Shown one piece after another: positions 8,979 to 19,308 of a stretch of DNA of 64,000 nt. The DNA comes from Candidatus Pelagibacter sp. IMCC9063 (GTDB lineage: Bacteria > Pseudomonadota > Alphaproteobacteria > Pelagibacterales > Pelagibacteraceae), in contig NC_015380.1 of NCBI RefSeq assembly GCF_000195085.1, forward strand, positions 41,001 through 105,000. The letters run 5' to 3'. Numbering within the stretch: position 1 is the stretch's first letter; each line of letters starts with the position of its first letter. Both the position numbers and the translations under genes were made by a program. The notes below the pieces were generated by a model, which made no database searches, was not told the origin of the DNA, and saw nothing but the letters and a program-made list of their open reading frames with translations.

Positions 8979-10688
8979 ATGCCCATTATCTTGGGTCTTA
9001 ATATTAATCACGCAGATTCATCTGCCTGTATTATAAAAGATAATAAATTAGTATTCGCGATAGAAGAAGAAAAACTTAACAGAAAAAAACACTGGGCTGG
9101 TTTACCAATACTAGCAATAAAAGAATGCTTAAAATACGCAAATATAAAAGAAGAGCAACTCACAAACATTTCTCTTAATACAAACCCTCTATCAAATCTT
9201 CCTCAAAAATCTATTTATTTTTTAAAAAACTACATATTTGGATCCAAAAAAAGAGAGATTTTTTTAAGGCTAAAAAAAAAATTAACAATTAAAGATGAGC
9301 TATCTAGAGAGTTCAATTTTTCAAAAGAAATAAAAATAGATTATATAGATCATCACTTATCTCATATAGCCTCTTCCTACTATCCATCCAATTTTGATCA
9401 TGCAATATGTATTAGCATTGACGGTTTTGGTGATTTTGCAAGTGTGGTTATAGCGGAAGGAAAAGGAAGCAAAATTAATATTAAAGAAAAAATTTTTTTT
9501 CCAGATTCCTTAGGAATTTTTTATGAAATGATGACACAATTATTGGGATTTGAGAATTTTGGTGACGAATATAAACTAATGGGACTTTCTTCTTACGGAC
9601 AACCTACCTACAAAGAGGCAATATTAAATACACTTTTTGAAGATTCCAAAACATTTAGACTAAACAAAAAATATTTTGCTCATACAGAAAAAAACTTTTC
9701 TTACAAGTTTGATGGCATTCCTAGCCAAAATAAAATTTATAAAGACGAGATTTTTAATTTTATTACAAAAGAAGATATTGAAAATGATAAGGAAAATTTG
9801 GCAGCCTCGATACAAAGCGTTTATGAAGAATTTTTCTTCCAAATAATAAAAAGGGCCAAAGAATTGATAAAAAGTGACAATTTATGCTTAGCTGGAGGGT
9901 GCTCTCTAAATTCAGTTGCTAATGGAAAATTAGATAAAAGCCATGGAATTAATAAACTATTTATTCCTTATGCTCCTGGAGACGCTGGAGGAGCAATTGG
10001 TTCCGCTTTAGTTTCTAGCTATAAATATCAAGAACAAAAAATTGATAATTTACAAAGTCCATTTCTCGGACCTAGCTTTTCAAACGATGACATAAATAAA
10101 TTTATATCAACGATTGACCAGTCAAAAATTACTGTAAGAAAAATGAACGAAAATGAATTGTTAGAATTTGTAGCAAAAGAAATTTCAAATTCTAAGATTA
10201 TTGGATGGTACCAGGGAAAAATGGAATTTGGACAGAGAGCATTGGGCAACAGATCAATACTTGCGGACCCTAGGAATAAAAACATAAGAGACATTATTAA
10301 TCAAAAAATCAAAAGAAGAGAAAATTTTAGACCTTTTGCCCCTTCTGTTGCTGACGATTTAAAGAATGAATGGTTTGAGTTTCAAATATCCAATAATCAC
10401 TACATGGAATCCGTAATAAAGATAAAACCTAATAAAAAAGATATAGTGCCATCAGTTGTTCATGTGGATGGATCTTGTAGAGTCCAGATAGTATCTGAGA
10501 AAACAAACATTTTATTTTATAAATTAATAAACAAATTTTACCACCTAACGGGGGTGCCCATTCTCCTGAATACTTCATTCAATGAAAATGAACCTATAGT
10601 TTGCAACATTCAAGAGGCATACAATTGTTTCAATAGAACTGATATGGATGTTCTGGTTTTAAATAACTTTATATTCTTAAAAAAATAA
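8979..10688 (+). CDS. Carbamoyltransferase, NodU/TobZ family
   Basis: 569 residues, matching the family length. It transfers carbamoyl from carbamoyl phosphate through carbamoyl-AMP to a hydroxyl, here probably of a sugar. Seen in order: GLNINHADSSACII, EEEKLNRKKH, metal-ligand region DHHLSHIASSYY, IDGFGDF, YKLMGLSSYG, LAGGCSLNSVANGK, FGQRALGNRSILADPR, FRPFAPSV and LNTSFNENEP. It starts 2 nt after the epimerase stop and converges with the GT4 gene (12-nt overlap). The pairing suggests a carbamoylated L-galactose-like residue. Confidence 0.92.
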   Translation: MPIILGLNINHADSSACIIKDNKLVFAIEEEKLNRKKHWAGLPILAIKECLKYANIKEEQLTNISLNTNPLSNLPQKSIYFLKNYIFGSKKREIFLRLKKKLTIKDELSREFNFSKEIKIDYIDHHLSHIASSYYPSNFDHAICISIDGFGDFASVVIAEGKGSKINIKEKIFFPDSLGIFYEMMTQLLGFENFGDEYKLMGLSSYGQPTYKEAILNTLFEDSKTFRLNKKYFAHTEKNFSYKFDGIPSQNKIYKDEIFNFITKEDIENDKENLAASIQSVYEEFFFQIIKRAKELIKSDNLCLAGGCSLNSVANGKLDKSHGINKLFIPYAPGDAGGAIGSALVSSYKYQEQKIDNLQSPFLGPSFSNDDINKFISTIDQSKITVRKMNENELLEFVAKEISNSKIIGWYQGKMEFGQRALGNRSILADPRNKNIRDIINQKIKRRENFRPFAPSVADDLKNEWFEFQISNNHYMESVIKIKPNKKDIVPSVVHVDGSCRVQIVSEKTNILFYKLINKFYHLTGVPILLNTSFNENEPIVCNIQEAYNCFNRTDMDVLVLNNFIFLKK

Positions 10689-11657
10689 TTTTTTGTATTC
10701 TAAAATATATTGTTGAGAAATATCTTCCCAATTATAATTAGACTTTAAATATATAATCTTTTTTTTATTAAGTGATTTTGATAATAGAAATTTTTTATTT
10801 TTTTCAATATGTAAAATCTTATTTTCCAAATTATGAGTATTAAAATTTATAAAACTTGCAAAGTTATTCTTGGTTAAATCTTTCCATGGCAACGACTTAT
10901 TTAAAATTAAATACAACCCAGCATTTAATGCTTCTAAGACAACTAATCCAAAATTTTCAGATTTGGAAGGTAATATAAAAACATCATATAGAGACAAATT
11001 TAAAATTTTATTTTTTTTATTTTTCCAAGAAAAAAAATATTTTTTGTATTTTTAATAATTTTTAGTATTTTGTTAAAGTAATTAACATCATCTATTTCAC
11101 CAAAAATACTGAGTTTAAATATTCTGAGTTTTTTAGAAAGAGACCAGGCCTGAACTAGTTGAAGTAAATTCTTTATAGGATGAATTTTTGAAAAATAAAT
11201 ACAATGTATTGGGTTTCCATGTCTTTTTTTTTTGATTTTCTTCACAACAATACCATGTGATATAATGATAACGTTTTGGAATTTTACTTTTTTTTGTAAA
11301 TTGTGCTTTTCTTTTTTTGAATTTACTATAATTAAATTTGCACCCCACAAAACTATACCTTGATAAGTTAGTAAGGCGATTTTCTTTTTCCAAGCCTTAA
11401 TGGCATACGATTCTGGGTCAAGCATCCCATGTGGACTAATAATTACTTTTGTGGTTTTTAATTTTGCTATTAAAAAAAAATCTTGGATGCCAAAGCCCGT
11501 GTATATGAATAATATCTACATTGGAAAGTAAAAATTTAAAAAAGCTAATATTGGTAGATACTTCTAATTTTTTATTAATAAATGGGATTAAGTCTTTCAG
11601 CACTTGATTAATCCCGTAAACATTTATATTTTGGTATGTAAGAATTAATAATTTCAT
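10677..11657 (-). CDS. Glycosyltransferase family 4 (two frameshifts)
   Basis: GT-B enzyme of about 327 residues recovered from three frames. The N part begins MKLLILTYQNINVYG (ATG at 11657, preferred to an upstream TTG) and has IIHIHGLWHPR. The middle has SPHGMLDPES and NSKKEK. The C part has the EX7E-type ENFGLVVLEALNAG and a typical NYNWEDIS ending. Breaks lie in a T9 run of the coding strand (plus 11472-11480, one base too long) and in A-rich sequence near plus 11010-11025. It transfers a sugar from a nucleotide donor in the cytoplasm; donor and acceptor are unknown. Confidence 0.75.
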
Positions 11658-11694
11658 ATTAATTAATAGTATCAAAAAATCACGGATAAAAAAA

Positions 11695-11721
11695 ATCTTT
11701 TAACAGTAAATTTTAAAAGAT
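11695..11721. repeat. Short AT-rich inverted repeat in a divergent gap
   Basis: Nine-base arms at 11695-11703 and 11713-11721 pair exactly (ATCTTTTAA / TTAAAAGAT) around a 9-base loop. It sits in the 144-bp gap between the divergent GT4 and membrane genes. It could be an operator or weak hairpin; chance is also likely in DNA this AT-rich. Nothing else is evident in the gap. Confidence 0.25.
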
Positions 11722-11801
11722 GTAATCTTATTCCCTTTAAAATCATTATTCCTTGTGTTAATAAAAAATTAAATAAAAATTAATAGAAAATACATAATCA
11801 A

Positions 11802-13015
11802 TTGAAAACCTACAAAAAATCATCTTGGATATTATTTTTTGGACTTATAATATTTTCTTTTGGAGTATATTTAAGTTTTTTACGAGGTCCTCATTTCTCA
11901 GATGGTGATTCATACAGTATAATAAATTCTTTTTTAATATTATTAGATACTGGCGTATACAAACCCTCAAGAGGAGCTTACGGATACCCGATACCAGAAA
12001 TTATACTTGGTTTTGTGGCTTATAATTTTGGTGTAAGCGGCTCTAATATTCTAAGTTTTGTTTTTTTCTACTTTTCTATTTTTTTTATTGCATTTTCTTT
12101 TGTTGAAAAACAAAAAATGTTATTTATTTTACTCGTTTTTTCTAATTCAATTTTATTTATTGATAATACAAATACCTTAGATTATTCCTTTTCATTATTT
12201 TTTTTTCGTTAGGTTTCTTTTTTTTACCCAAGTCAATACTAATATCGTCAATATTTTTTGCATTTTCTATAGCGTCTAGAGCTAATTTTGCGTTATTTAT
12301 TTATCCATCTTTGTTAATATATTTCTATTTCATTGAGCAAAAAGAAAATAAAGTAAAATTTAAAAGATTATTTATATCCTTTGCAATTATTACAAGCATT
12401 GGTTTAGCTTTTTATATTCCGGTATTTATAGCTAATGAATTTTCAATCTCTTTTATCAAAATACCTATTTTAACAAAAAACTCATCGCCTGGTTGGTATG
12501 GAGGACCAGAACTTTCATTTATTTCATTGTTTCCAAGATTTATTTATAAAATTTACAAAATATTAGGTGTTTTTTCTTCTATAATTATTTTTTACCTAAT
12601 AATCATAAATTTTTTTAAATTCAAATTAATTAATAAGAATAATTTAATAATATTTTTTATTATAGGCATAAATTTAATAATTTTTTTTTTCATGCCAACA
12701 AAATATCTAATAATAAATCCCTTTGTAATATTTTTGTATGCTTTTATTGCAAACTCTGTCAGTAAAAAATTTCTTAAAATTTTAATATTTTTTAACATAT
12801 TACAATGGATAGTAAGCTATAGTATTATAGAAATTAAATACAAAAACAAAACATCGTGTGATGCTCAACATGCCATCTCAGCCAAGTACACTTTTCAGGT
12901 AGATAATGGGTATCTGAGTAAATTTTTTAAAAGCCTGAATACAGCTCAGTGTTATGAAAAAAATTTAGGTAGATATTCAAATAACTTTATTAATAATTAT
13001 AAATTAAAAAATTAA
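11802..13015 (+). CDS. Multi-pass membrane protein, possible GT-C glycosyltransferase (frameshifted)
   Basis: About 404 residues with ten or more hydrophobic segments. Early on it has FSDGDSYSI and a loop PSRGAYGYPIPEI; an acidic motif in the first periplasmic loop is typical of GT-C enzymes. The frame breaks in a T9 run (12198-12206); a tenth T restores the join SFSLFFFSLGFFFLPKS. Only a TTG is available as a start near 11802. It stands alone on the plus strand, convergent with the large minus array. Function is not assigned; it might be a lipid-linked-sugar transferase or a polymerase-like protein. Confidence 0.6.
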
Positions 13016-13094
13016 AATACAAGATTCAAAATTTACTCATTAAGAAAAATTAAATATAATTATTCTAATCAATGCGTGACCTATTATAAATTAA

Positions 13095-14921
13095 TTAATT
13101 TAAGCATGCTGGAAGAGCGTCAAAGTCAAAGTTGTAAATCGATGCATTGTAATAATTTTTTTTATTAAAAGGATTTCTACCAACATCTCTTCCTGCATTT
13201 TTTTTATAAGCAAAACGTTTTCCTAAACATTTTTTAAAAGGGAAGTGGTCAAAGGTATTTTTATAAAAAAGGATTTTATTAATTTTTTTATTTTTTAAAA
13301 AATTTAGATAAATCTTATTGTTTTTTTTTGAAAAATCTAAATTCTGAGTCATAAAAATATATGAATATGTCTGTACATTAAATAAAGATATTGATCTATG
13401 GGTAGATAGCAAAATATCTTTATCTTTCCTAAGTAGAGTATTGGTCCATTTAGCCAATGTGTAGCCATTAGCATAATTGCTCATAACACCCTCTCTAATT
13501 TTGTTATTTAAGGAACCAGGAAATAAAGTTACCGCACTGTAAAGGATTACAAAATACATTAAAAAAAATTGAGAAATTGAAAAAAATTTTAAAAAACTTA
13601 ATGTAAAAGTTTTCTTACTTGATGACATGCTAGACAAATAAACTAACCACAAAAAACCCTCTGTAAAAAGTCTAGTTAAATTTGAGGTAAAAAAGAAAAT
13701 AATTATAAAAAAACATAACGTAATTAATATAAATATTATATTATGCTTATTAACTTCTTGGAACAAAATGAAAAAGAGAATTAAAATAGAAGGTCCTAGA
13801 ATAGTAAAAAATTGACCAATACTTTTTGGGTAAAAAATTTGCATTAAGTCTATATTTCCTGAAGTTAATTGATGGTTAAAATGCTCAAAACTTTCGATAT
13901 GAAGTGGTAAATGGCTAAAAACTTGAGCAAAATAATTAGTGCCAAAGTAATCATGATTCATATTCCAATACGGAAGAATAATTAAAAAAAATACTGAAAC
14001 TAATATTATTGAAAAGTGAAAGAAAAGTTTCTTTTCAGATATCTTAACTAAACAAATAATTAATAACAAGAATGAACTTAATATAAAAGAATATTTGGCA
14101 ATATAATTTAAACTAAGTACCAAGCAAATTAGAAAAGAATAAATAATAATTTCTTTTTTCTTAGATGTAAAAAAATTATTATACAAAACATTAAAAATTA
14201 TTAATGTACTGATTGCAAAAAATAATTGGGGTTTAGGAGAACTTATCAAAAAAATAATTATTGGCGTGCTTAAAATAATTAAATAAAAATAAACTTTATC
14301 TATATTAAATCTATTTGCAAAGATGGGTATAAGGCAAATCAAGCTCGAAAACTGCAAAATGGATCCAAATTGCTCAGCTCCTATGGAAAAACCAATTGCA
14401 ATCATTATCTCTCCCAAAGAAACCAATAGACCAGTCATTGGTAGTAATTCTTTTTGAAAAGTTTCACGCTCTAATAGATCGACAGCACCAAATACGTGAT
14501 AGCCTAAAGAATCGGCATGGGTGATAGGTGATGCAGATATTAGAAACAAAGTAAGAAAATAAAGAGGTACAAAATAAGATAAAAATCCATAATTTTTAAA
14601 TGGTGATTGAAATTTTTTTATCCTTAAAAAAAATATAAATATATTTAAGATACCGAGTCCTGCAAGTGAAAGTGCTGCATATTTATAAAAATAAAAATTT
14701 ATAATTTCAAATAATGTCAAGAAATAAAATACCAACATTATAAAATACGTGCCAACAAGTATTGAATAATATTTATATTGATAATTTATTACACGATTTA
14801 ATGATTTAAAAAAAATAATCTGGAGAAAATTTCCTAGATAACTAATTCCAAATATTATTAATAAAGAAACTATTAGAGAAATGGGCTGATCTAAGAGATA
14901 GTTTTCAAAACCATTTTTCAT
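13095..14921 (-). CDS. Large multi-pass membrane protein, probable GT-C type
   Basis: 608 residues, about twelve to fourteen hydrophobic helices, then a hydrophilic tail of roughly 130 residues. A loop near residue 135 reads SPITHADSLGYH, an acidic motif in the place expected for the catalytic Asp of GT-C transferases. Near the C terminus there are several Cys and aromatic residues. No specific family is recognised with confidence. It is the last gene of the minus-strand array, overlapping the GT2 gene by 17 nt, so it probably acts on the periplasmic face in assembly of the same glycan. Confidence 0.6.
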   Translation of the reverse strand: MKNGFENYLLDQPISLIVSLLIIFGISYLGNFLQIIFFKSLNRVINYQYKYYSILVGTYFIMLVFYFLTLFEIINFYFYKYAALSLAGLGILNIFIFFLRIKKFQSPFKNYGFLSYFVPLYFLTLFLISASPITHADSLGYHVFGAVDLLERETFQKELLPMTGLLVSLGEIMIAIGFSIGAEQFGSILQFSSLICLIPIFANRFNIDKVYFYLIILSTPIIIFLISSPKPQLFFAISTLIIFNVLYNNFFTSKKKEIIIYSFLICLVLSLNYIAKYSFILSSFLLLIICLVKISEKKLFFHFSIILVSVFFLIILPYWNMNHDYFGTNYFAQVFSHLPLHIESFEHFNHQLTSGNIDLMQIFYPKSIGQFFTILGPSILILFFILFQEVNKHNIIFILITLCFFIIIFFFTSNLTRLFTEGFLWLVYLSSMSSSKKTFTLSFLKFFSISQFFLMYFVILYSAVTLFPGSLNNKIREGVMSNYANGYTLAKWTNTLLRKDKDILLSTHRSISLFNVQTYSYIFMTQNLDFSKKNNKIYLNFLKNKKINKILFYKNTFDHFPFKKCLGKRFAYKKNAGRDVGRNPFNKKNYYNASIYNFDFDALPACLN

Positions 14922-15822
14922 ATAGATTCTTTTTTAAAAAGTTAATAAATTTGCTACTTAAAAAATAATAATAATTTATGATTAAAAATGACATCAGTTT
15001 GGCTTTGTCTAAGAAATTGTAGCATACGGTTGCATTTAAAATTTTAAGATTATCTTTATAATTAAAGTTATCCATATTTTTTTTTATTAAAGGAGCGGAA
15101 ATCCAAAATGGGGTCATTCCATTAAAAGCAACATTCGTATCAATATAATCTTTTTTAATTTTTAGTATATATGATAGAAATTTTTCCTTTGTGGAAAAAT
15201 TATTATTATCAATCCAATAATTAGTTAAAAAATCTTCTAGTTTTACAATATTAGAAGACATTGAAGAGCATTTTAGAATTAAATCAAAATCTTCCCAGCC
15301 CACTTTTTTTGGATTTTCGCTTATATAATTAACTGCATGTAGAATATTTTTATTAACATAAAGTGAAGAATTAAAAATTGGATTTCCAAATTTTAAAACA
15401 TTTAAATAAAAATTATTTTTATAGAAATTAGATTTTTTATAAATTTTTTTATTATTTTGGTAATTAATTATTGTATTATGGTAAATAATATCTGGTTTTT
15501 TTTGTATTATTTCATTCTTTAATCGGACTAATTTATTTTTTAAAAACCAATCATCGCTATCTAAAAATAAAATGTGATCACTTCTAGATTTTTTTATTCC
15601 ATAGTTTCTTGATTTTCCTATGATACCGTCATTGTGTATAGAGAAAAATCTGATTCTTGGATCGTTTAGCTCATTAATAAAAGTACTTGGACTTTGCTTT
15701 GAATGATTATCAACTAAGATCAGCTCCCAATTTGAATAACTTTGTACCAAAACAGATCGTATCGCTCTTTCTAAATAATTTGAGTTGTAGTTGGGCATAA
15801 TAATTGAAAAGAGAATGTTCAT
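14905..15822 (-). CDS. Glycosyltransferase family 2
   Basis: 305 residues. Seen: FSIIMPNYNSNYLERAIRSV at the N terminus, VQSYSNWELILVDNHS, and the metal-binding DxD in FLDSDDWF at about residue 90, followed by a variable C-terminal half. This is the standard GT-A inverting fold of cytoplasmic polysaccharide transferases. It starts 5 nt after the stop of the dehydratase gene and overlaps the following membrane gene. The donor sugar cannot be read from sequence. Confidence 0.88.
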   Translation of the reverse strand: MNILFSIIMPNYNSNYLERAIRSVLVQSYSNWELILVDNHSKQSPSTFINELNDPRIRFFSIHNDGIIGKSRNYGIKKSRSDHILFLDSDDWFLKNKLVRLKNEIIQKKPDIIYHNTIINYQNNKKIYKKSNFYKNNFYLNVLKFGNPIFNSSLYVNKNILHAVNYISENPKKVGWEDFDLILKCSSMSSNIVKLEDFLTNYWIDNNNFSTKEKFLSYILKIKKDYIDTNVAFNGMTPFWISAPLIKKNMDNFNYKDNLKILNATVCYNFLDKAKLMSFLIINYYYFLSSKFINFLKKNLYEKWF

Positions 15823-15827
15823 TATCT

Positions 15828-17284
15828 TTACAATTTCTTAAAAAAACTTTTAACAAGTTGGTGAAAACCTTTATTATTAATATTTTTCATATCTTTGTTT
15901 AATTTTTCCATAAAACAAAAAGTAGACGATCTATTAAACGATTTTTCTTTAACTTTAATTATTTTGTCTACATTTGTTTTGTAAAAAATTTTAGAAGAAC
16001 TTAGGACCTCAGAAATTTTTTCATTTTTATTTTTTCCAATAATCTTGATTTTTAATTTTTGTCCATCTGTACTTAGTAATTTAAACATTTTTTTCACGAT
16101 ATTTATAATTTTAATTTGCTTACCCATTTTTAAAATTAAAATATATCCATTGGATTTGATTTGTGATGCTTCAATAACCAGACCGCACGCTTCTTTCATG
16201 CTCATAAAAAAGCGTTTCATTCTGATATCAGTAATTGTTATGGGTTTATTTGATAATATTTGATTAAAAAATATTGGTAGGGCTGATCCCGCAGATCCAA
16301 TTACATTACCAAATCTAACAATACTAAATTTAGAATTTTTATATTCATTTAGCTTAGAATAGGACTGAATAATTATTTCAGATAGTCTTTTTGTAATACC
16401 TAAAATATTTTTTGGATTTGCTGCTTTATCTGTAGAGATGAACACTACATTTATCTTCATATTTTTAATAGAATTTAACAATGAAATTGTACCAAATATA
16501 TTGTTGCTTACTGCCCCGTGAACATTATCTTCCAAATAATTTACATGCTTGTATGCCGCTGTATGAAAAATATAGTTTATTTGATGAAGTTTTATTAAAT
16601 TTGTTAAAAATTTTTCATTTTTTATATCATCTAGAATAAATTTAAATTTAGAAATATGTCCTAATAATTTTTTTTTATAAAGTTGTGCATATTTAATTCG
16701 GAATTATCTAAAATACAAATTTTATTGCATTCTGATTTTATGAGCTGCATTGCAATTTCTGAACCAATACTACCTGCACCACCTGTTATCAAAATGTTCT
16801 TATTTCTAAAACTTTTAAGAGTTTTTTTATTAATTGCAAAACTTGTTTTGTTCAAAATTTGATCAATTGATATATTTTCTATGTCTATTAATTTTATATC
16901 TTTCCTTTTAAAAAAAAATTTTCTAGGCAACGAGGATATTGTTAAAGCGTAGGGGTATAGTTTTTTTACAAGTTTACTATTTTCGCTTTCTGATAAAGAT
17001 GGAATAGCTACAATTATATTTGAAATAATATATTTTTTGGAAATAATCTTTAGCTGCTCATATGATATAACCTTTATTCCATTTATTTTAGAACCAATTT
17101 TAGATAGGTTGTCATCAATAAAACAATCTACATTTGTTTTGTTTAATTTTAATTGTGATGCAATTTTTTTCCCTGAGTACCCAGATCCATATATTGCTGT
17201 TTGAATAGAATTTTCGAAGTTCATTTTTTTAATTTTATTAAAATCACTAATCATTAGCGACTTTGTTTGAATTACTACCATCAA
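15828..17284 (-). CDS. CapD/WbpM/PglF-type UDP-sugar 4,6-dehydratase (frameshifted)
   Basis: Predicted UDP-GlcNAc 4,6-dehydratase of about 486 residues. The N-terminal domain has AIYGSGYSGKKIA (dinucleotide/CoA-binding-like), then the SDR motif ITGGAGSIGSEIA, ISTDKAANPKNILGITKR with the altered catalytic region of the long dehydratases, and FSIVRFGNVIGSAGS. The break is in a coding-strand A9 run (plus 16668-16676); one more A restores the sequence through HTAAYKHVNYLEDN. The transmembrane helices of classical WbpM are absent here, so this is a soluble form or lacks its N terminus. Confidence 0.8.
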
Positions 17285-17340
17285 GAATAGAATTTAAAAT
17301 TTCTAAATATGATAAAATAACTTTTGTTGTTATATTTAAA

Positions 17341-18378
17341 TTAATTAGAAACATAATTCCAAATTTTTCTACAACTACTGTTTAGGTTAAATTTTTTAAC
17401 ATTTTTAAATGCATTGTTTCTAAAAAAACTATAATTTTTTGTTATTTTTAAAATTGAATTGACAATTTCAGTCATGTTTCTATTTTTTAAAATAAATCCG
17501 TCATAACCATTTTTGATTATTAATTTAACATCACCTTTACTGCAGCAAATAACAGGTATTCCATAACTTTTAGCTTCTAAAGCGACGTAAGGAAAATTAT
17601 TTATATACGAAGTTATTATAACTATATCAGAATTCCTATAAACAATACTCTCAGGTTGCCACCCATGAAAAGTGACGTATTTTTTAAATGTTAAGAGTTT
17701 TTTCTTCATTGGACCTTCTCCAAATAAGTGAAATCTTATATTGTGTTTCTTAAAAAAATATTCTGCAAAATTGCAGAAAAAAGTAGGGTCGTTTTCACTA
17801 TTTAGTCTTCCTACAAAACTAACATTAATTTTTTTCTTATTAAATTTTTTAAAAGCTTTTTTAATGAGAATGCCATTAAATAAAACTTTATTTCTTTTTA
17901 AATACATCCAAGGAAATATACCAATCCACCATTTTCTCGCTGAATACGATCCGAATATGACTTTGTTTGAAAAAAAAAATAAAAATGAAAAAATAAAACC
18001 TGCAAAATAATGGAAATTATTGTAATTCAGAATACCGCTATGAATCGTAATACATGTTTTAATTCCTTTTTTTTTAAGAAAAATTAATAAAAAAAAATAC
18101 TTTATAAATATTATATAATTTGTGAGAAAAATTACGGTTTGCTTGTTGTTAATTTTTTTTAAAATGTCTTCTAAGCATTTTTTTGTACTAGAATAATTAT
18201 ACAATACATCTTTTTTATAAAACTCTATTTTTTTTAGAGTTTTTCTTTCAAAGTTTTTTTGTGGATTCGTGTCTATTAAAAACACTTTTTTTTTTAAATT
18301 AAAGTTTATGTGTTGTTCAAAATATTTATTGGCTCCACCTTTATATCCATTTGAAATAAAAATAATACTATCTGTCAT
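17341..18378 (-). CDS. Glycosyltransferase family 4
   Basis: 345 residues, GT-B fold. Seen: ISNGYKGGANKYFEQ in the acceptor domain, SFVGRLNSENDPTFF at the start of the donor domain, FGEGPMKKKL, VTFHGWQPES, and the EX7E-like NNFPYVALEAKSYGIPVI. A 56-nt gap separates it from the dehydratase gene downstream. It acts in the cytoplasm on a lipid-linked acceptor; specificity is unknown. Confidence 0.85.
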   Translation of the reverse strand: MTDSIIFISNGYKGGANKYFEQHINFNLKKKVFLIDTNPQKNFERKTLKKIEFYKKDVLYNYSSTKKCLEDILKKINNKQTVIFLTNYIIFIKYFFLLIFLKKKGIKTCITIHSGILNYNNFHYFAGFIFSFLFFFSNKVIFGSYSARKWWIGIFPWMYLKRNKVLFNGILIKKAFKKFNKKKINVSFVGRLNSENDPTFFCNFAEYFFKKHNIRFHLFGEGPMKKKLLTFKKYVTFHGWQPESIVYRNSDIVIITSYINNFPYVALEAKSYGIPVICCSKGDVKLIIKNGYDGFILKNRNMTEIVNSILKITKNYSFFRNNAFKNVKKFNLNSSCRKIWNYVSN

Positions 18379-18398
18379 AAAATAATTTGCCTTTATTG

Positions 18399-18907
18399 TT
18401 ATATTTTTAAACTAAAGATTATTTTGTCGTCAAATTTATGTTTTGAAATATGAGAAATGCTAAATAATTTTCTGATTACACATTCTTTTTTAAATTTATT
18501 TTTCAATAACACCTTACGACTTGCATTATTTAATGAGTATATACCAGCATATATTTTTTTTAGTTTTAGTTTATTTTTTATAAATTGGATTACCAATTCT
18601 ATGGAATTTGATCCTAAACCCTTTCCCCAAAATTTTTTTTCTCCAATAAAATACATAATTTCACATGTATTATGATTATAATCAATTTTTCCTATTTCAA
18701 TAACTCCTACAAAAATATTATCTAGAAAAATTTTGAAGCAAATTGAATTTTTGTCTTTTAGTTTTTTTTTATAAATTTTTTTTGAGAACTTTCCGTATGT
18801 TTTGTGAATCTTTGTTCGCTAAATTTAGTTACATCCTTATCATTTAGCCATGAAACCCATTTTTTTATATGTGAATAACTTTTTAACTTTATAATTTTAA
18901 CTTTCAT
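18399..18907 (-). CDS. GNAT N-acetyltransferase (frameshifted)
   Basis: About 170 residues. The C-terminal half carries the acetyl-CoA motif FWGKGLGSNSIELVIQF and then YSLNNASRKVLLKNKFKKE, typical of the RimJ/RimL-like and PseH-like branch. The N-terminal part (MKVKIIKLKSYSHIKKWVSW) lies in another frame; the break is in an A9 run of the coding strand (plus 18762-18770), and one extra A joins them. In a sugar operon it probably acetylates an amino-sugar; it could serve as the missing PseH of the pseudaminic set, but that is a guess. It directly follows the cupin gene. Confidence 0.72.
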
Positions 18908-19297
18908 TTAGAGTGGATGCTTTTCAACTTCATTTTTACTATGCACTTGATTGATAAAGTTAACAATAATTGAAAAATTTGTCATAGATTCAAATTTAAA
19001 CCAAAGTTTTGGAGGTATACATAAAATTGAAGGATTAGACCTTGAAATTTTAAATACTTTTTTTTCCTTTTTACTTCTGTTCATTATTGTAAATTTAACT
19101 GTACCATGTGATACGTAAATAAGTGATTTGCACTCTTTGTGTAAATTCCAACCTTTTGTATATCCTTTTTTAATTTCGTTAAAGTACACCTCACCAAATC
19201 CCTTAAAAAAAGGTTTTTTATTATCTATATATTTTACAATACTCCCTGCAGAGCTTTTTATTTCTTTAAGTTTATAAATTTTAACCCTATTAATCAT
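18908..19297 (-). CDS. RmlC-like cupin, dTDP-4-dehydrorhamnose 3,5-epimerase family
   Basis: 129 residues of a single cupin domain. Seen: GEVYFNEIKKGYTKGWNLHK, the family signature that includes the active-site His, followed by short beta strands and IPPKLWFKF. The length matches small epimerase-family cupins and not full RmlC (about 180). With the CDP-glucose dehydratase upstream, it is a good candidate for C3 or C3/C5 epimerisation of CDP-4-keto-6-deoxyglucose, as in CDP-6-deoxyaltrose-type pathways. The substrate is inferred only. Confidence 0.75.
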   Translation of the reverse strand: MINRVKIYKLKEIKSSAGSIVKYIDNKKPFFKGFGEVYFNEIKKGYTKGWNLHKECKSLIYVSHGTVKFTIMNRSKKEKKVFKISRSNPSILCIPPKLWFKFESMTNFSIIVNFINQVHSKNEVEKHPL

Positions 19298-19308
19298 AAA
19301 TATTCAAT

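Noticed and set aside
11133..11393. Second minus-strand frame within the GT4 gene
   Set aside because: The GT4 motifs are in the other frame and this one lacks any.
13016..13094. Convergent gap considered as a bidirectional terminator
   Set aside because: I found no GC-rich or long hairpin followed by a T run; only short AT palindromes are present.
17250..17340. Open minus-strand frame before the CapD-like gene, considered as its missing N terminus
   Set aside because: It is in a different frame, ends at a stop inside the gene and shows no transmembrane character.
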